Source: JABHCC01 sp034658635
GTDB taxonomy: Bacteria > Bacteroidota > Bacteroidia > Bacteroidales > UBA12481
Assembly (NCBI GenBank): GCA_034658635.1
Contig: JAYEFL010000097.1
Location: 1-64,000, forward strand
DNA length: 64,000 nucleotides
Reading direction: 5' to 3'
Every line of letters begins with the position of its first letter. Position 1 is the first letter of the stretch. The notes beneath the pieces were generated by a model. It was not told where the DNA came from. It made no database searches and saw only the letters and a program-made list of their open reading frames with translations. Below, one piece after another: positions 16,768 through 25,647 of the stretch. The translations under genes were made by a program, and so were the position numbers.

Positions 16768-16799
16768 ACAGGCAATCCCAAATATAAGGGATTGCCTGT
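16768..16799 (-). terminator. Intrinsic terminator after tpiA
   Basis: On the minus strand ACAGGCAATCCC, loop TTATATTT, GGGATTGCCTGT: a perfect 12-bp stem followed by TTTCTGTT. It lies 31 bp downstream of the tpiA stop and directly before the start of the large secreted-protein gene. Confidence 0.85.
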
Positions 16800-16830
16800 C
16801 CAAAATAGTTATAAGAGGAAAAATTTCCCT

Positions 16831-17589
16831 CTAAAAAGCGGTAATAATTCCTAAAAAGTCATCTGATTTTAATGAAGCGCCACCAATCAGGCCGCCATCA
16901 ACATCAGGATTTGAAAATAATTCAACTGCATTAGAGGGTTTGCAAGATCCACCATAAAGTATAGTTATGTCGTTAGCAATTTCCTCTCCATATTTATCAA
17001 TCAACAAAGAACGTATAAACACATGAATCTCTTGTGCCTGACCGGCTGTTGCAGTTTTGCCGGTGCCAATTGCCCATACAGGCTCGTATGCTATGATGCA
17101 GTTTTGAATTTCATCTGCTGAAAGATGAAACAGACTCTCATTCAGCTGTTTTGAAACAACCTCGTTTTGAATGTTACTTTCCCTTTCCTCAAGAACTTCT
17201 CCACAGCAAAAAATAGGTTTCATGCTATGCTTTAACACGAGCTTTACTTTCCTGGACAGTGTATCATGATCTTCCTTATAATATGCTCTCCTTTCTGAAT
17301 GTCCAATCAAAACAGCCATAACTCCAAGCTCTGCCAGCATAGCAGGTGCTACTTCGCCGGTGTAGGCTCCACTTTCTTCAGAAGCACAGTTCTGAGCAGC
17401 TAAACATATTCTATCTGGATTAATAACTTTTGCTATTTCACTCAAATGAGTAAATGGTGGAGCTATAGCAATCTTTGTATTACTATTATCCAACTGACTT
17501 GCCATGTCATTTATGGTTCTGGCCAGCTTAATGCCTTCCTGGATAGTTGTATTCATTTTCCAGTTACCGGCTACAATGTTTTTTCTCAT
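16831..17589 (-). CDS. tpiA: Triosephosphate isomerase
   Basis: Interconverts dihydroxyacetone phosphate and glyceraldehyde 3-phosphate in glycolysis and gluconeogenesis. 252 aa. The active-site Lys is in GNWKMN (residues 6-11), the catalytic His in IGHSERR and the catalytic Glu in AYEPVWAIGTG. The phosphate-binding loops YGGSCKP and GLIGGASL are intact. It sits 15 bp downstream of the BT_3928-type gene on the same strand. A strong terminator follows. Confidence 0.98.
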   Translation of the reverse strand: MRKNIVAGNWKMNTTIQEGIKLARTINDMASQLDNSNTKIAIAPPFTHLSEIAKVINPDRICLAAQNCASEESGAYTGEVAPAMLAELGVMAVLIGHSERRAYYKEDHDTLSRKVKLVLKHSMKPIFCCGEVLEERESNIQNEVVSKQLNESLFHLSADEIQNCIIAYEPVWAIGTGKTATAGQAQEIHVFIRSLLIDKYGEEIANDITILYGGSCKPSNAVELFSNPDVDGGLIGGASLKSDDFLGIITAF

Positions 17590-17604
17590 ATTATCTATCA
17601 GTAT

Positions 17605-18726
17605 TTAATATTCTACAGTTTGAATCTCGCTTGATAGTTCTCCGGGGGAGGGAAGATGCTTATGGTGCCATTTGTTCATTATGGTGCCATTTTTCATAAT
17701 CATTAGTCCCGGATTAGATCTGATAATAGTCTTTAAAGTTGTGGGATCTGTGGTGCAGAATTCATAAGGAGTATTATGCTCAGACTTAAACAAGGAAATC
17801 TCATCTTGTCCGGAAGAAGTCAGACATAAGAATCTGTATCCGCTCTGAAGCATAATATTTGCCAGAATATTGATCTCTTCCTGATGGTATTTTGCTGATT
17901 CGGAGAGATCATAAGCGATAAGCAAGCAAACATAGCCCGAGTTTAATATTTCATCAGTGATGTCAAATCCATCCAGAGTAGTAATATTGAAATTATGAAT
18001 CGGAGGTTCATATCCAACACTTATCACTTTTTCTTCGCGAGACACGAAAGTCCATTCATCATCAGCAGGTATGCTATTAAGAGTAAATTCAGCAGTTTTG
18101 CCATCCTTCTCATACGTGAAAATGAAATCTCTGACATCCTCTGTTGCGCCCTCTGGAATTTCCATTCCTTCCTGAATGTTAACTCCCACTTTATAAGGCC
18201 TGAAATCCATTATTGGAAGTCGATTCAGTGAAAACAGCTCAAATCCAATAATAATTATGGTAAGCAATAACAGGAACAAATATCTGTATTTGGGACTAAA
18301 AAGCTCTGTGAATTTATTTCGATAAAAAACAATAATGATTGCCAGAATAATCAGGATTACATTTTTAAAAAAAGTTTGCCAATTGGTGATAATAAGCGCA
18401 TCACCAAAACATCCACAATCTGTCACAGGGTTGAAAATAGCAAGGTAAAGCGTTAGTGGTGTATAAAATGTCATAAAAATCAAGGAAAACCATGCGGCAA
18501 TCTTTATACTGGTATTGGAGAGCAGCATTAATCCAATCAGAAGTTCTAAACCGCACATCAGAACTGATATTAGCAGAGAATATTCTATGAAATCACTCAG
18601 GCCAAAATATATAAGGTAATCATCAATTTTGTAGGCTGTCCCCATAGGATCCACACATTTCACAAATCCACTGAAGGTGAATATGAGTCCGACAATTAAC
18701 TTGCTAATAAATCTTATACTACTCAT
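17605..18726 (-). CDS. BT_3928-type membrane protein: DoxX/MauE-like domain with a C-terminal periplasmic domain
   Basis: 373 aa. Four membrane segments lie in residues about 5-165, in the style of DoxX/MauE proteins (LIVGLIFTFSGFVKCVDPMG). A C-terminal soluble domain follows (about 190-373) that has a thioredoxin-like look but no CxxC. Proteins of this type are conserved in Bacteroidota next to DUF1599 and tpiA, as here. The function is unknown; a redox or quinone-linked role is only a guess from the MauE resemblance. It begins 2 bp after the DUF1599 gene, so the two are tightly coupled. Confidence 0.85.
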   Translation of the reverse strand: MSSIRFISKLIVGLIFTFSGFVKCVDPMGTAYKIDDYLIYFGLSDFIEYSLLISVLMCGLELLIGLMLLSNTSIKIAAWFSLIFMTFYTPLTLYLAIFNPVTDCGCFGDALIITNWQTFFKNVILIILAIIIVFYRNKFTELFSPKYRYLFLLLLTIIIIGFELFSLNRLPIMDFRPYKVGVNIQEGMEIPEGATEDVRDFIFTYEKDGKTAEFTLNSIPADDEWTFVSREEKVISVGYEPPIHNFNITTLDGFDITDEILNSGYVCLLIAYDLSESAKYHQEEINILANIMLQSGYRFLCLTSSGQDEISLFKSEHNTPYEFCTTDPTTLKTIIRSNPGLMIMKNGTIMNKWHHKHLPSPGELSSEIQTVEY

Positions 18727-18728
18727 AT

Positions 18729-19280
18729 TTACTCCTCCATTTTTTCTATTTCAAGCTTGATCAGAGCAAAAATAGCATAATTGATAATATCAAGATAATT
18801 TGCATCTATTCCTTCAGATACAATTGTATTCCCGGCATTATCCTCAATTTGTTTGACACGAAATATCTTCATCAGGATCAGATCAGTATAAGATGAAACT
18901 CTCATTTCCCTCCAGGCTTCTCCGTAATCATGATTTTTATTCATCATGAGGGATTTGGCAATATTGATCTTTTCTGAATAAAGCTTACGTGCAAACTCAG
19001 TATCTAATTCCTGTTCTCCGTCCATCCCAAGTTCAAGCTGAATTAATCCAATGACACCATAATTCACAAGACCAATAAACTCTGAAAGGATACCTTCCTT
19101 AACCTTTTGTTCTCCGATCATCTCAATGCTCTGAATCCTCTGTGCCTTTATGTATAGTTGATCTGTAACCGATGAAGGACGCATAATCCTCCAGGAGGTT
19201 CCATAATCTTTCATCTTATTAAAAAAAAGCTTTTTGCACAAATCAATGGCTTGATCAAATTGCTGTACAGTTTTTTTCAT
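18729..19280 (-). CDS. DUF1599 domain protein
   Basis: 183 aa with two copies of one motif: MKDYGTSWRIMRPSSVTD near residue 22 and NHDYGEAWREMRVSSYTD near residue 118. This is the duplicated DUF1599 repeat. The fold is thought to resemble nucleotide pyrophosphatase-like helical proteins, but no activity is established. No signal peptide, so cytoplasmic. First gene of a minus-strand operon with the BT_3928-type gene and tpiA, and divergent from folP. A TAnnTTTA-type box (TACTTTTA, 19300-19307) lies 20 nt upstream and may be its -7 element. Confidence 0.9.
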   Translation of the reverse strand: MKKTVQQFDQAIDLCKKLFFNKMKDYGTSWRIMRPSSVTDQLYIKAQRIQSIEMIGEQKVKEGILSEFIGLVNYGVIGLIQLELGMDGEQELDTEFARKLYSEKINIAKSLMMNKNHDYGEAWREMRVSSYTDLILMKIFRVKQIEDNAGNTIVSEGIDANYLDIINYAIFALIKLEIEKMEE

Positions 19281-19313
19281 GTTGTTGATTTTGCGAGCCT
19301 AAAAGTATCAAAA

Positions 19314-19347
19314 TTGAATGAAAAAATGAGGTAATATGCTAAATTTG
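19314..19347 (+). promoter_or_regulatory. Promoter of the folP-cdaA-mscS operon
   Basis: TTG (19314-19316), 23 nt, then TAAATTTG (19340-19347), an exact TAnnTTTG. The start of transcription is expected 5-7 nt further on, which falls on the annotated folP start codon at 19353. Either the mRNA is leaderless or translation starts at the internal ATG at 19398. Confidence 0.6.
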
Positions 19348-19352
19348 TAGTA

Positions 19353-20207
19353 ATGAAAAACACTCCTGCGATACGTATCAGGAAGGATATTCTGAATATG
19401 GAAAACGGCCTGGTTATGGGAATTCTCAACCTTACGCCTGACTCTTTTTATTCAGGAAGCAGGTTTCCTGAGAAAAACAAAGCAAAGAAGCAAATTGATA
19501 TAATGATCAGCGAGGGTGTGGATATTTTAGATATTGGAGCTTTTTCCAGTCGCCCGGGTGCAGAATTGCTAAGTGAGTCTGAAGAGTGGAGCAGATTACA
19601 GCCAATTTTGCGATTGCTTCGGGATGACTACCCTGAATTGGCTGTTTCACTTGATACTTATCGTGCTGATATTGCCGCAAAAGCAATTTTGGAATATGGG
19701 GTTAGCATCATTAATGATATAAGCTCCGGCCGCTTTGATACAAGAATGCCGGAAGTGACAGGAGAACTTAAGGTGCCGGTTATTCTGATGCATATGCAGG
19801 GGATTCCCGGAACAATGCAGGAAAACCCCGTTTATGAAAATGTTGTTCTGGATGTAATAAAATTCTTTAGTGAAAGGATTCAGGTATTCAGAAATGCCGG
19901 AGTTCATGACATTATCCTGGATCCGGGCTTTGGTTTTGGAAAAACGCTGAAGCATAATTATGAATTACTGAAGCAATTAAGCAGCCTCAAGGAGCTTGGC
20001 TTTTCTGTGATGGCTGGAATCAGTAGAAAATCAATGATTTATAATTACATTGGAGGAAAGGCCGAGGATGCGTTAAATGGAACCACCACATTAAATGCAT
20101 TATGCCGGCAGAATGGAGCTGATATCCTGCGTGTACATGATGTAAAAGAAGCTGTAGAATGCCTGAAGCTGACTAATCTGGTTATGCAGCCTGAATTATT
20201 AACTTAG
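19353..20207 (+). CDS. folP: Dihydropteroate synthase
   Basis: Condenses p-aminobenzoate with dihydropterin pyrophosphate in folate synthesis; target of sulfonamides. 284 aa. Motifs are MGILNLTPDSFYSGSRF, DIGAFSSRPGA (pterin loop), INDISSG, DPGFGFGKTL and GISRKSMI, with a closing HDVKEAVE. The first start gives about 21 residues before MGILNLTP, which is normal. A second Met (MENGLVMGIL, 19398) would leave five and remains possible given the promoter position. cdaA follows 8 bp downstream. Confidence 0.97.
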   Translation: MKNTPAIRIRKDILNMENGLVMGILNLTPDSFYSGSRFPEKNKAKKQIDIMISEGVDILDIGAFSSRPGAELLSESEEWSRLQPILRLLRDDYPELAVSLDTYRADIAAKAILEYGVSIINDISSGRFDTRMPEVTGELKVPVILMHMQGIPGTMQENPVYENVVLDVIKFFSERIQVFRNAGVHDIILDPGFGFGKTLKHNYELLKQLSSLKELGFSVMAGISRKSMIYNYIGGKAEDALNGTTTLNALCRQNGADILRVHDVKEAVECLKLTNLVMQPELLT

Positions 20208-20215
20208 CAGAAACT

Positions 20216-21007
20216 ATGGGATTTATTTTTGAAAATATCAGAATTCTGGATATCCTGGATATTCTTTTAGTGGCATTCTTACTCTATCAGCTATTTCTCC
20301 TCATCCGTGGTACTGTTGCCTTAAATATTTTCTATGGAGTATTTATGCTATTGTTAACGTGGTTGGTAGTAAAGGCCTTGGATATGCAACTCCTTGGGTC
20401 AATATTAGGCCAGTTTATCGGCTTAGGCCTGATTGCACTCCTGATCGTATTTCAGCAGGAGGTGAGACGATTTCTTCTGATATTAGGTACACGATATTTT
20501 CGGGAAACCCGTTTCTCTTTTGAGAAAATTTTCAGATTCAAGGATGCGGAACCTTATGGTTGGGACCTGACACTTATAGGAAATATTTGCTTTCAATTAG
20601 CAGAAATGAAGCTAGGTGCTTTATTGGTATTGGCGAAAAAATCAGAACTTAGAACTTTTGCTGAAAGCGGACAGATAATAGATGGGGAATTATCATCTGA
20701 TTTGATCATGAGTATCTTTCAAAAGACATCGCCATTACACGATGGAGCTGTCATTTTAGTTAAAAACCGAATAATAGCCGCTGCTTGTGTACTGCCAATA
20801 ACTGACAATAACAGTTTACGGGGAAGTTTGGGTATGAGGCACCGAGCCGGGGTAGGGATGTCGGAAAATAGTGACTCTGTTGTTCTTATTGTTTCAGAGG
20901 AAACAGGATCTGTTTCAATTGCTAATATGGGGGAACTCAAAGAAGTAAATAGCAAGGAAAAGCTAAAGAGAGCCCTGACTAAAATCTTTAAAGAAATTCA
21001 GTCATGA
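20216..21007 (+). CDS. cdaA: Diadenylate cyclase CdaA
   Basis: Membrane-bound enzyme making cyclic di-AMP from two ATP. 263 aa: three membrane segments in residues about 10-80, a short helix, then the DisA_N (DAC) domain. Catalytic motifs DGA (in LHDGAVILV) and RHR (in GMRHRAGVGMSE) are both present. It is the CdaA architecture. It overlaps the following MscS-type channel gene by 4 bp (ATGA), which suggests translational coupling. c-di-AMP controls osmolyte and potassium balance in other bacteria, so the pairing with a mechanosensitive channel fits an osmotic-stress role (inference). Confidence 0.95.
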   Translation: MGFIFENIRILDILDILLVAFLLYQLFLLIRGTVALNIFYGVFMLLLTWLVVKALDMQLLGSILGQFIGLGLIALLIVFQQEVRRFLLILGTRYFRETRFSFEKIFRFKDAEPYGWDLTLIGNICFQLAEMKLGALLVLAKKSELRTFAESGQIIDGELSSDLIMSIFQKTSPLHDGAVILVKNRIIAAACVLPITDNNSLRGSLGMRHRAGVGMSENSDSVVLIVSEETGSVSIANMGELKEVNSKEKLKRALTKIFKEIQS

Positions 21008-22089
21008 TAGATTTTCTTGAAAAAGAACTTCTCCATTTCAAAGATATCTCATTATCATATTTGGATATTGGAGGCCTTATTTTACTGGTTTTTGCTGCTA
21101 TTTTTATAAATGCCCTGGTTGGTCGTTTTATCAAAAAATTGAAATTCTTTTCCAAATGGGAATTGAATAGAAAGAGGATATTATTTAATGGGATTAGAAT
21201 AATAGTTTGGGTTATAGTCATTGGGCTGATCCTGGAAATACTCGGACTAAACCTGCAGAATTTCTGGAATTTTTATCTCGTGGGTTCTGCAGATCAACCT
21301 GATCAATTCAGTCTCCAGCCAAGCCATCTCTTTGGCGCTTTTATGGTATTTATTTTTACCAGAATTGCTATCATGGGGCTGGAGCGGGTATTTACGAGTG
21401 GAAGTTATTTCAGGGAAAAAGATCAAGGGAAATCACGATCTGTATATAAGTTTCTATCATATCTAATCTGGGTAATTGCCTTTATTATAATTCTTGGATC
21501 TACCGGACTAGAGCTCAAAGTCTTGTATGGGGCAGGAGCTGCTCTGCTAGTTGGAATTGGTTTCGGATTACAGCAGATTTTTGCTGACTTGATATCAGGA
21601 ATATTCTTGCTATTTGAAGGAAATCTCAAAGAGGGAGATGTGGTAGAACTTAATAATGGAATTATTGGGAAGGTAGCTCATGTTGGGATAAGAACTTCTA
21701 AGATACTGACTCGGGATGATTATACTATGATTATTCCTAATACCCAGTTTATTACGAAGGAGGTTATTAATTGGACCCACAATGAAGAGAATACGCGTTT
21801 TCGAATTGACGTGGGGGTTGCATATGGTTCAGATGTAAGACTAGTTGAAAAAGTTCTATTGGAATGTGCAAAGGGCAACTCTGAGATTAGCATTGAGCCA
21901 AAACCTTTTGTGAGGTTTGATAATTTCGGTAACTCTTCTTTAGATTTTCAACTCTTCTTCTGGAGTCGAAAAACTTTCAGAATTGAGAATCTAAAATCTG
22001 ATTTGAGGTTTAATATTGATGAACAATTTCGGAAAAATGATGTACAGATCCCGTTCCCTCAAGTGGATGTTCATATGAAGACGAAATAG
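21004..22089 (+). CDS. MscS-family mechanosensitive ion channel
   Basis: 361 aa. Membrane segments lie at about 17-37, 60-80, 100-120 and 143-160, then the pore helix and MscS beta domain (LLVGIGFGLQQIFADLISGIF; LKEGDVVELNNGIIGKVAHVGIRTSKI; DYTMIIPNTQFI). The C-terminal alpha/beta part ends PFPQVDVHMKTK. It releases solutes on hypo-osmotic shock in characterised relatives. Translationally coupled to cdaA. It ends 4 bp from the convergent plsY gene with no terminator seen between them. Confidence 0.93.
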   Translation: MIDFLEKELLHFKDISLSYLDIGGLILLVFAAIFINALVGRFIKKLKFFSKWELNRKRILFNGIRIIVWVIVIGLILEILGLNLQNFWNFYLVGSADQPDQFSLQPSHLFGAFMVFIFTRIAIMGLERVFTSGSYFREKDQGKSRSVYKFLSYLIWVIAFIIILGSTGLELKVLYGAGAALLVGIGFGLQQIFADLISGIFLLFEGNLKEGDVVELNNGIIGKVAHVGIRTSKILTRDDYTMIIPNTQFITKEVINWTHNEENTRFRIDVGVAYGSDVRLVEKVLLECAKGNSEISIEPKPFVRFDNFGNSSLDFQLFFWSRKTFRIENLKSDLRFNIDEQFRKNDVQIPFPQVDVHMKTK

Positions 22090-22093
22090 TTGG

Positions 22094-22729
22094 CTATTGA
22101 GCAGGTTTTTTTCTAAACCAAATTCGGTTTTCGGTTCCCTGTAATATTCTTTTAATATTACTTCGGTGGGTGTAAAGAATCATCAGAGAAATAAAGAGAG
22201 AAAAGATTAGTAAAACTGGTTTTTCAGTTTTGTATGTTAAAAAAACTGTAATAGGGAGACTAATACTTCCCAGCATCGATCCTAAACTCATCATCCTGAA
22301 ACTGAAAATTACTATCAGAAAAACACCAATTCCCAGGGCTGCACCCATAGGGAATAATGCCAGGATCATTCCTAATCCGGTTGCAACGCCTTTACCTCCC
22401 TTGAATCTAGCCAGTATGGGAACCAAGTGTCCGATGAAGGCTAAAATTCCATAAATAACAGGAACCAGCTGTAGAGCAATGCTTCCCTCTTCAAGAAAGG
22501 TGAGTGATGCCAACTTAACGGCTGCAAAGCCTTTAGCTACATCAATGATCAAAACAGGGATGCCAACCTTTGGTCCAAAGACACGCAGAGCATTAGAAAA
22601 CCCAGCATTTCCACTCCCTTGTTCACGTACATCAGTATTGTAAAACCACTTTCCGATCCATACGGCTGTGGGAATGGAACCTAAGACATAGGCTCCTATT
22701 CCAAATAAGATAATTTCCGTCCAGTTCAT
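22094..22729 (-). CDS. plsY: Acyl-phosphate:glycerol-3-phosphate acyltransferase PlsY
   Basis: First acylation step of phospholipid synthesis, using acyl phosphate from PlsX. 211 aa, with five or so membrane helices. Conserved loops are SIPTAVWIGKW near the N-terminus, EQGSGNAGFSNALRVFG (phosphate-binding) and ARFKGGKGVATGLGM, as well as a late YTHRSNIKRILQGTENRI. It is the first gene after the ppdK terminator region on the same strand and appears to be transcribed alone. Confidence 0.97.
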   Translation of the reverse strand: MNWTEIILFGIGAYVLGSIPTAVWIGKWFYNTDVREQGSGNAGFSNALRVFGPKVGIPVLIIDVAKGFAAVKLASLTFLEEGSIALQLVPVIYGILAFIGHLVPILARFKGGKGVATGLGMILALFPMGAALGIGVFLIVIFSFRMMSLGSMLGSISLPITVFLTYKTEKPVLLIFSLFISLMILYTHRSNIKRILQGTENRIWFRKKPAQ

Positions 22730-22776
22730 AGTTTATGTTAAGCACCAAAGGTAAGCTATTATCAGAGCAAAAAAAA

Positions 22777-22799
22777 AGGCCACCCATATAGGGCAGCCT
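22777..22799 (-). terminator. Intrinsic terminator after ppdK
   Basis: On the minus strand AGGCTGCCC, loop TATAT, GGGTGGCCT, then a run of T. All nine positions pair (two G-U). It lies 24 bp past the ppdK stop. Confidence 0.88.
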
Positions 22800-22822
22800 G
22801 ATTTTTCATATAAATAATTGAT

Positions 22823-25549
22823 TTACTGCTGTTTAATGGCTGCATGTGCTGCCGCTAATCGGGCGATAGGCACACGATAAGGTGAGCAGCTGACATAGTT
22901 CATGCCAACGCTATTACAGAACTCAACTGAACTTGGTTCTCCGCCGTGTTCACCACAAATACCTACTTTAAGATCTGGTTTTGTTATCCGACCTTTTTCA
23001 GTACCCATTCTTACTAATTGCCCAACTCCCTCTTGATCCAGGACCTGGAATGGATCTTCTTTCAGAATACCCTTTTCCAGATATACTGGCAGGAATTTAC
23101 CTGCGTCATCTCTTGAATAACCGAAAGCCATTTGGGTCAGGTCATTAGTTCCGAAAGAAAAGAATTCGGCAGATTGAGCGATCATGTCTGCAGTTAAGCA
23201 GGCACGAGGAATCTCAATCATAGTTCCAACAAGAAAGTCTATTTTGTCATTTCTTTCTTCAAAGACTTTCTTGATTGTATCTCTAACAATTTTTTCCTGA
23301 TATTGCATTTCTTCCAGTGTTCCGGTAAGAGGAACCATAATCTCAGGATAAGACTTGATCCCTTTAGCTTGCAAGTTCAGAGCAGCCTCAATAATTGCCC
23401 TGGCCTGCATCTCTGTAATTTCAGGATATGTATTACCTAAACGACACCCACGATGGCCAAGCATGGGATTGAATTCGGCCAAAGACTCAACTTTATCTTT
23501 CACTTCTTTAACTGAAATACCCATTTCATCCGCCATTTCTTGTTGGTTTGCTTCTTCGTGAGGAACAAACTCGTGTAATGGAGGATCAAGGAGGCGAACG
23601 GTAACAGGAAGATCCTGCATGGCTTCGAAAATTCCTTCAAAGTCTTCTCTTTGAATTGGCAAAAGTTTATCCAGCGCACTTCTTCTTCCGGCTTCATCAT
23701 CTGCAAGGATCATTTCGCGAACGGCTTTAATTCTGTCTCCTTCAAAGAACATGTGCTCGGTACGGCATAATCCAATACCTATTGCTCCGAAACTTCTGGC
23801 TACATTAGAATCATGAGGAGAATCAGCGTTGGTTCTTACTCCCATGGTTGAATACTTAGCCGACAGATCCATTAATTTGCCAAAGTCTCCGCTCAATTCC
23901 GGATCGATGGTTTGAATTTTACCTTCATATACTTCACCTGTTGAACCATTAAGTGAGATCCAATCACCTTCACCATAATTCTTGCCATCAACAATCAAAG
24001 TTTTTGCTTTATAGTTAATTTTCAAACTTCCTGCTCCAGACACACAGCATTTTCCCATACCTCTGGCAACAACAGCAGCGTGAGAAGTCATACCTCCCCT
24101 GGCAGTAAGAATACCATTAGCTACATTCATACCTTTCAAATCCTCAGGAGATGTTTCGATACGAACCAAAATAATATCTTTTCCATCAGCCGCCCATTCT
24201 TCAGCTTCATCAGCGTGGAAAACAATCTGACCAGTAGCAGCACCAGGTGAGGCTGGTAATCCTTTAGCGAAAATAGTTCCTTTAGCAAGCGCTTCCGGAT
24301 CAAATACAGGGTGAAGAAGTTCATCCAGTTTATTTGGCTCATTGCGAAGTAAAGCAGTTTTTTCATCAATCATACCTTGTTCAAGCATGTCCATAGATAT
24401 CTTCACCATAGCGCCACCAGTTCGCTTACCACCACGCGTTTGAAGCAACCATAGTTTCCCATCCTGAATTGTAAATTCCAGATCCTGCATATCAGAGTAA
24501 TGATCCTCTAACTTCTGCTGAGTCTCATCAAGTTCCTTATAAACTTCAGGCATAACTTCTTCAAGAGAAGGAAATTTTTTAGCTCGATCAGTTTCACTGA
24601 CTTCTGCAAGAACAGCCCAACGTTTTGAACCCTCTAGTGTAATCTGTTGAGGAGTGCGAACACCAGCAACCACGTCTTCTCCTTGTGCATCAATCAGATA
24701 CTCTCCATTAAAAATATCTTCGCCAGTTCCGGCATCTCTTGTAAATGCAACTCCTGTACCAGAATTTTTACCCATGTTACCATAAACCATCGCCTGAACA
24801 TTAACAGCAGTTCCCCATTCGCCAGGAATTCTGTTTAATTGACGATAATAAACAGCTCTTTCAGTATTCCAACTGTCAAAAACAGCCATTACAGCGCCCC
24901 ATAATTGTTCCCATGGATTGTCCGGGAAATTATGTCCGGTTTGCTTTAATACTGCAGCCTTGAATTCGGCTACTAAATCTTTTAAGTCATCAACAGATAA
25001 GTCATTATCGTCATCTACTCCCTTAGCTTCTTTTTTTGCTTCAATGATGGCTTCGAATGGATCAATATCTTCTTTTGTTTCTGGCTTTAATCCAAGTACA
25101 ACGTCTCCGTACATCTGAACAAATCTTCTGTAAGAGTCCCATGCAAATCTGTCATTTCCAGTACGCCTGGCTAATCCTGCAACAGCATCATCATTCAAAC
25201 CCAAATTCAATACGGTGTCCATCATACCCGGCATAGATACTCTTGATCCTGAGCGAACAGACAATAGACATGGATTCTCATTGCTACCAAATTTGGCGCC
25301 CATGATGGATTCAACTAGTGCAACTGATTCTTCAACCTCCTCCTTCAGCAGCTCCACAATTTTTTCACTACCAAGCTTGTTGTACTCAGTACAAACTTCT
25401 GTTGTAATTGTAAATCCCGGAGGCACTGCTACTCCGATCAAATTCATTTCCGCGAGATTCGCGCCTTTTCCCCCAAGGAGATTTTTCATGTCAGCTTTAC
25501 CTTCAGCTTTTTTATCACCAAAAGTATAAACACGCTTAACCTGTGACAT
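22823..25549 (-). CDS. ppdK: Pyruvate, phosphate dikinase
   Basis: Reversible conversion of pyruvate, ATP and phosphate to phosphoenolpyruvate, AMP and pyrophosphate. 908 aa, normal for the enzyme. N-terminal nucleotide-binding domain (LGGKGANLAEMN; SVRSGSRVSMPGMMDTVLNL), central swivelling domain with the phospho-His in GGMTSHAAVVARGMGK, and C-terminal PEP/pyruvate barrel (FGTNDLTQMAFGYSRDD; KVGICGEHGGEP). An exact TACTTTTG -7 box lies about 55 nt upstream. pyk is close by, so the window holds both PEP/pyruvate-converting enzymes. Confidence 0.98.
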   Translation of the reverse strand: MSQVKRVYTFGDKKAEGKADMKNLLGGKGANLAEMNLIGVAVPPGFTITTEVCTEYNKLGSEKIVELLKEEVEESVALVESIMGAKFGSNENPCLLSVRSGSRVSMPGMMDTVLNLGLNDDAVAGLARRTGNDRFAWDSYRRFVQMYGDVVLGLKPETKEDIDPFEAIIEAKKEAKGVDDDNDLSVDDLKDLVAEFKAAVLKQTGHNFPDNPWEQLWGAVMAVFDSWNTERAVYYRQLNRIPGEWGTAVNVQAMVYGNMGKNSGTGVAFTRDAGTGEDIFNGEYLIDAQGEDVVAGVRTPQQITLEGSKRWAVLAEVSETDRAKKFPSLEEVMPEVYKELDETQQKLEDHYSDMQDLEFTIQDGKLWLLQTRGGKRTGGAMVKISMDMLEQGMIDEKTALLRNEPNKLDELLHPVFDPEALAKGTIFAKGLPASPGAATGQIVFHADEAEEWAADGKDIILVRIETSPEDLKGMNVANGILTARGGMTSHAAVVARGMGKCCVSGAGSLKINYKAKTLIVDGKNYGEGDWISLNGSTGEVYEGKIQTIDPELSGDFGKLMDLSAKYSTMGVRTNADSPHDSNVARSFGAIGIGLCRTEHMFFEGDRIKAVREMILADDEAGRRSALDKLLPIQREDFEGIFEAMQDLPVTVRLLDPPLHEFVPHEEANQQEMADEMGISVKEVKDKVESLAEFNPMLGHRGCRLGNTYPEITEMQARAIIEAALNLQAKGIKSYPEIMVPLTGTLEEMQYQEKIVRDTIKKVFEERNDKIDFLVGTMIEIPRACLTADMIAQSAEFFSFGTNDLTQMAFGYSRDDAGKFLPVYLEKGILKEDPFQVLDQEGVGQLVRMGTEKGRITKPDLKVGICGEHGGEPSSVEFCNSVGMNYVSCSPYRVPIARLAAAHAAIKQQ

Positions 25550-25603
25550 AGTGTGATTTTTAATGGTTAGTATTATCTAGTTATATATTGTTAATGCAAG
25601 CCA

Positions 25604-25611
25604 CAAAAGTA
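25604..25611 (-). promoter_or_regulatory. -7 box of the ppdK promoter
   Basis: TACTTTTG on the minus strand, an exact TAnnTTTG, 54 bp before the ppdK start codon. No TTG at the usual distance upstream, so the -33 element is weak or absent. Confidence 0.5.
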
Positions 25612-25647
25612 GTTCAAAATTGTCAAATATGCTAGAGCTAATTCAGA

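Noticed and set aside
16761..16781. TTG start adding seven residues to the large secreted protein
   Set aside because: It lies inside the tpiA terminator hairpin; the ATG at 16760 directly precedes the signal peptide.
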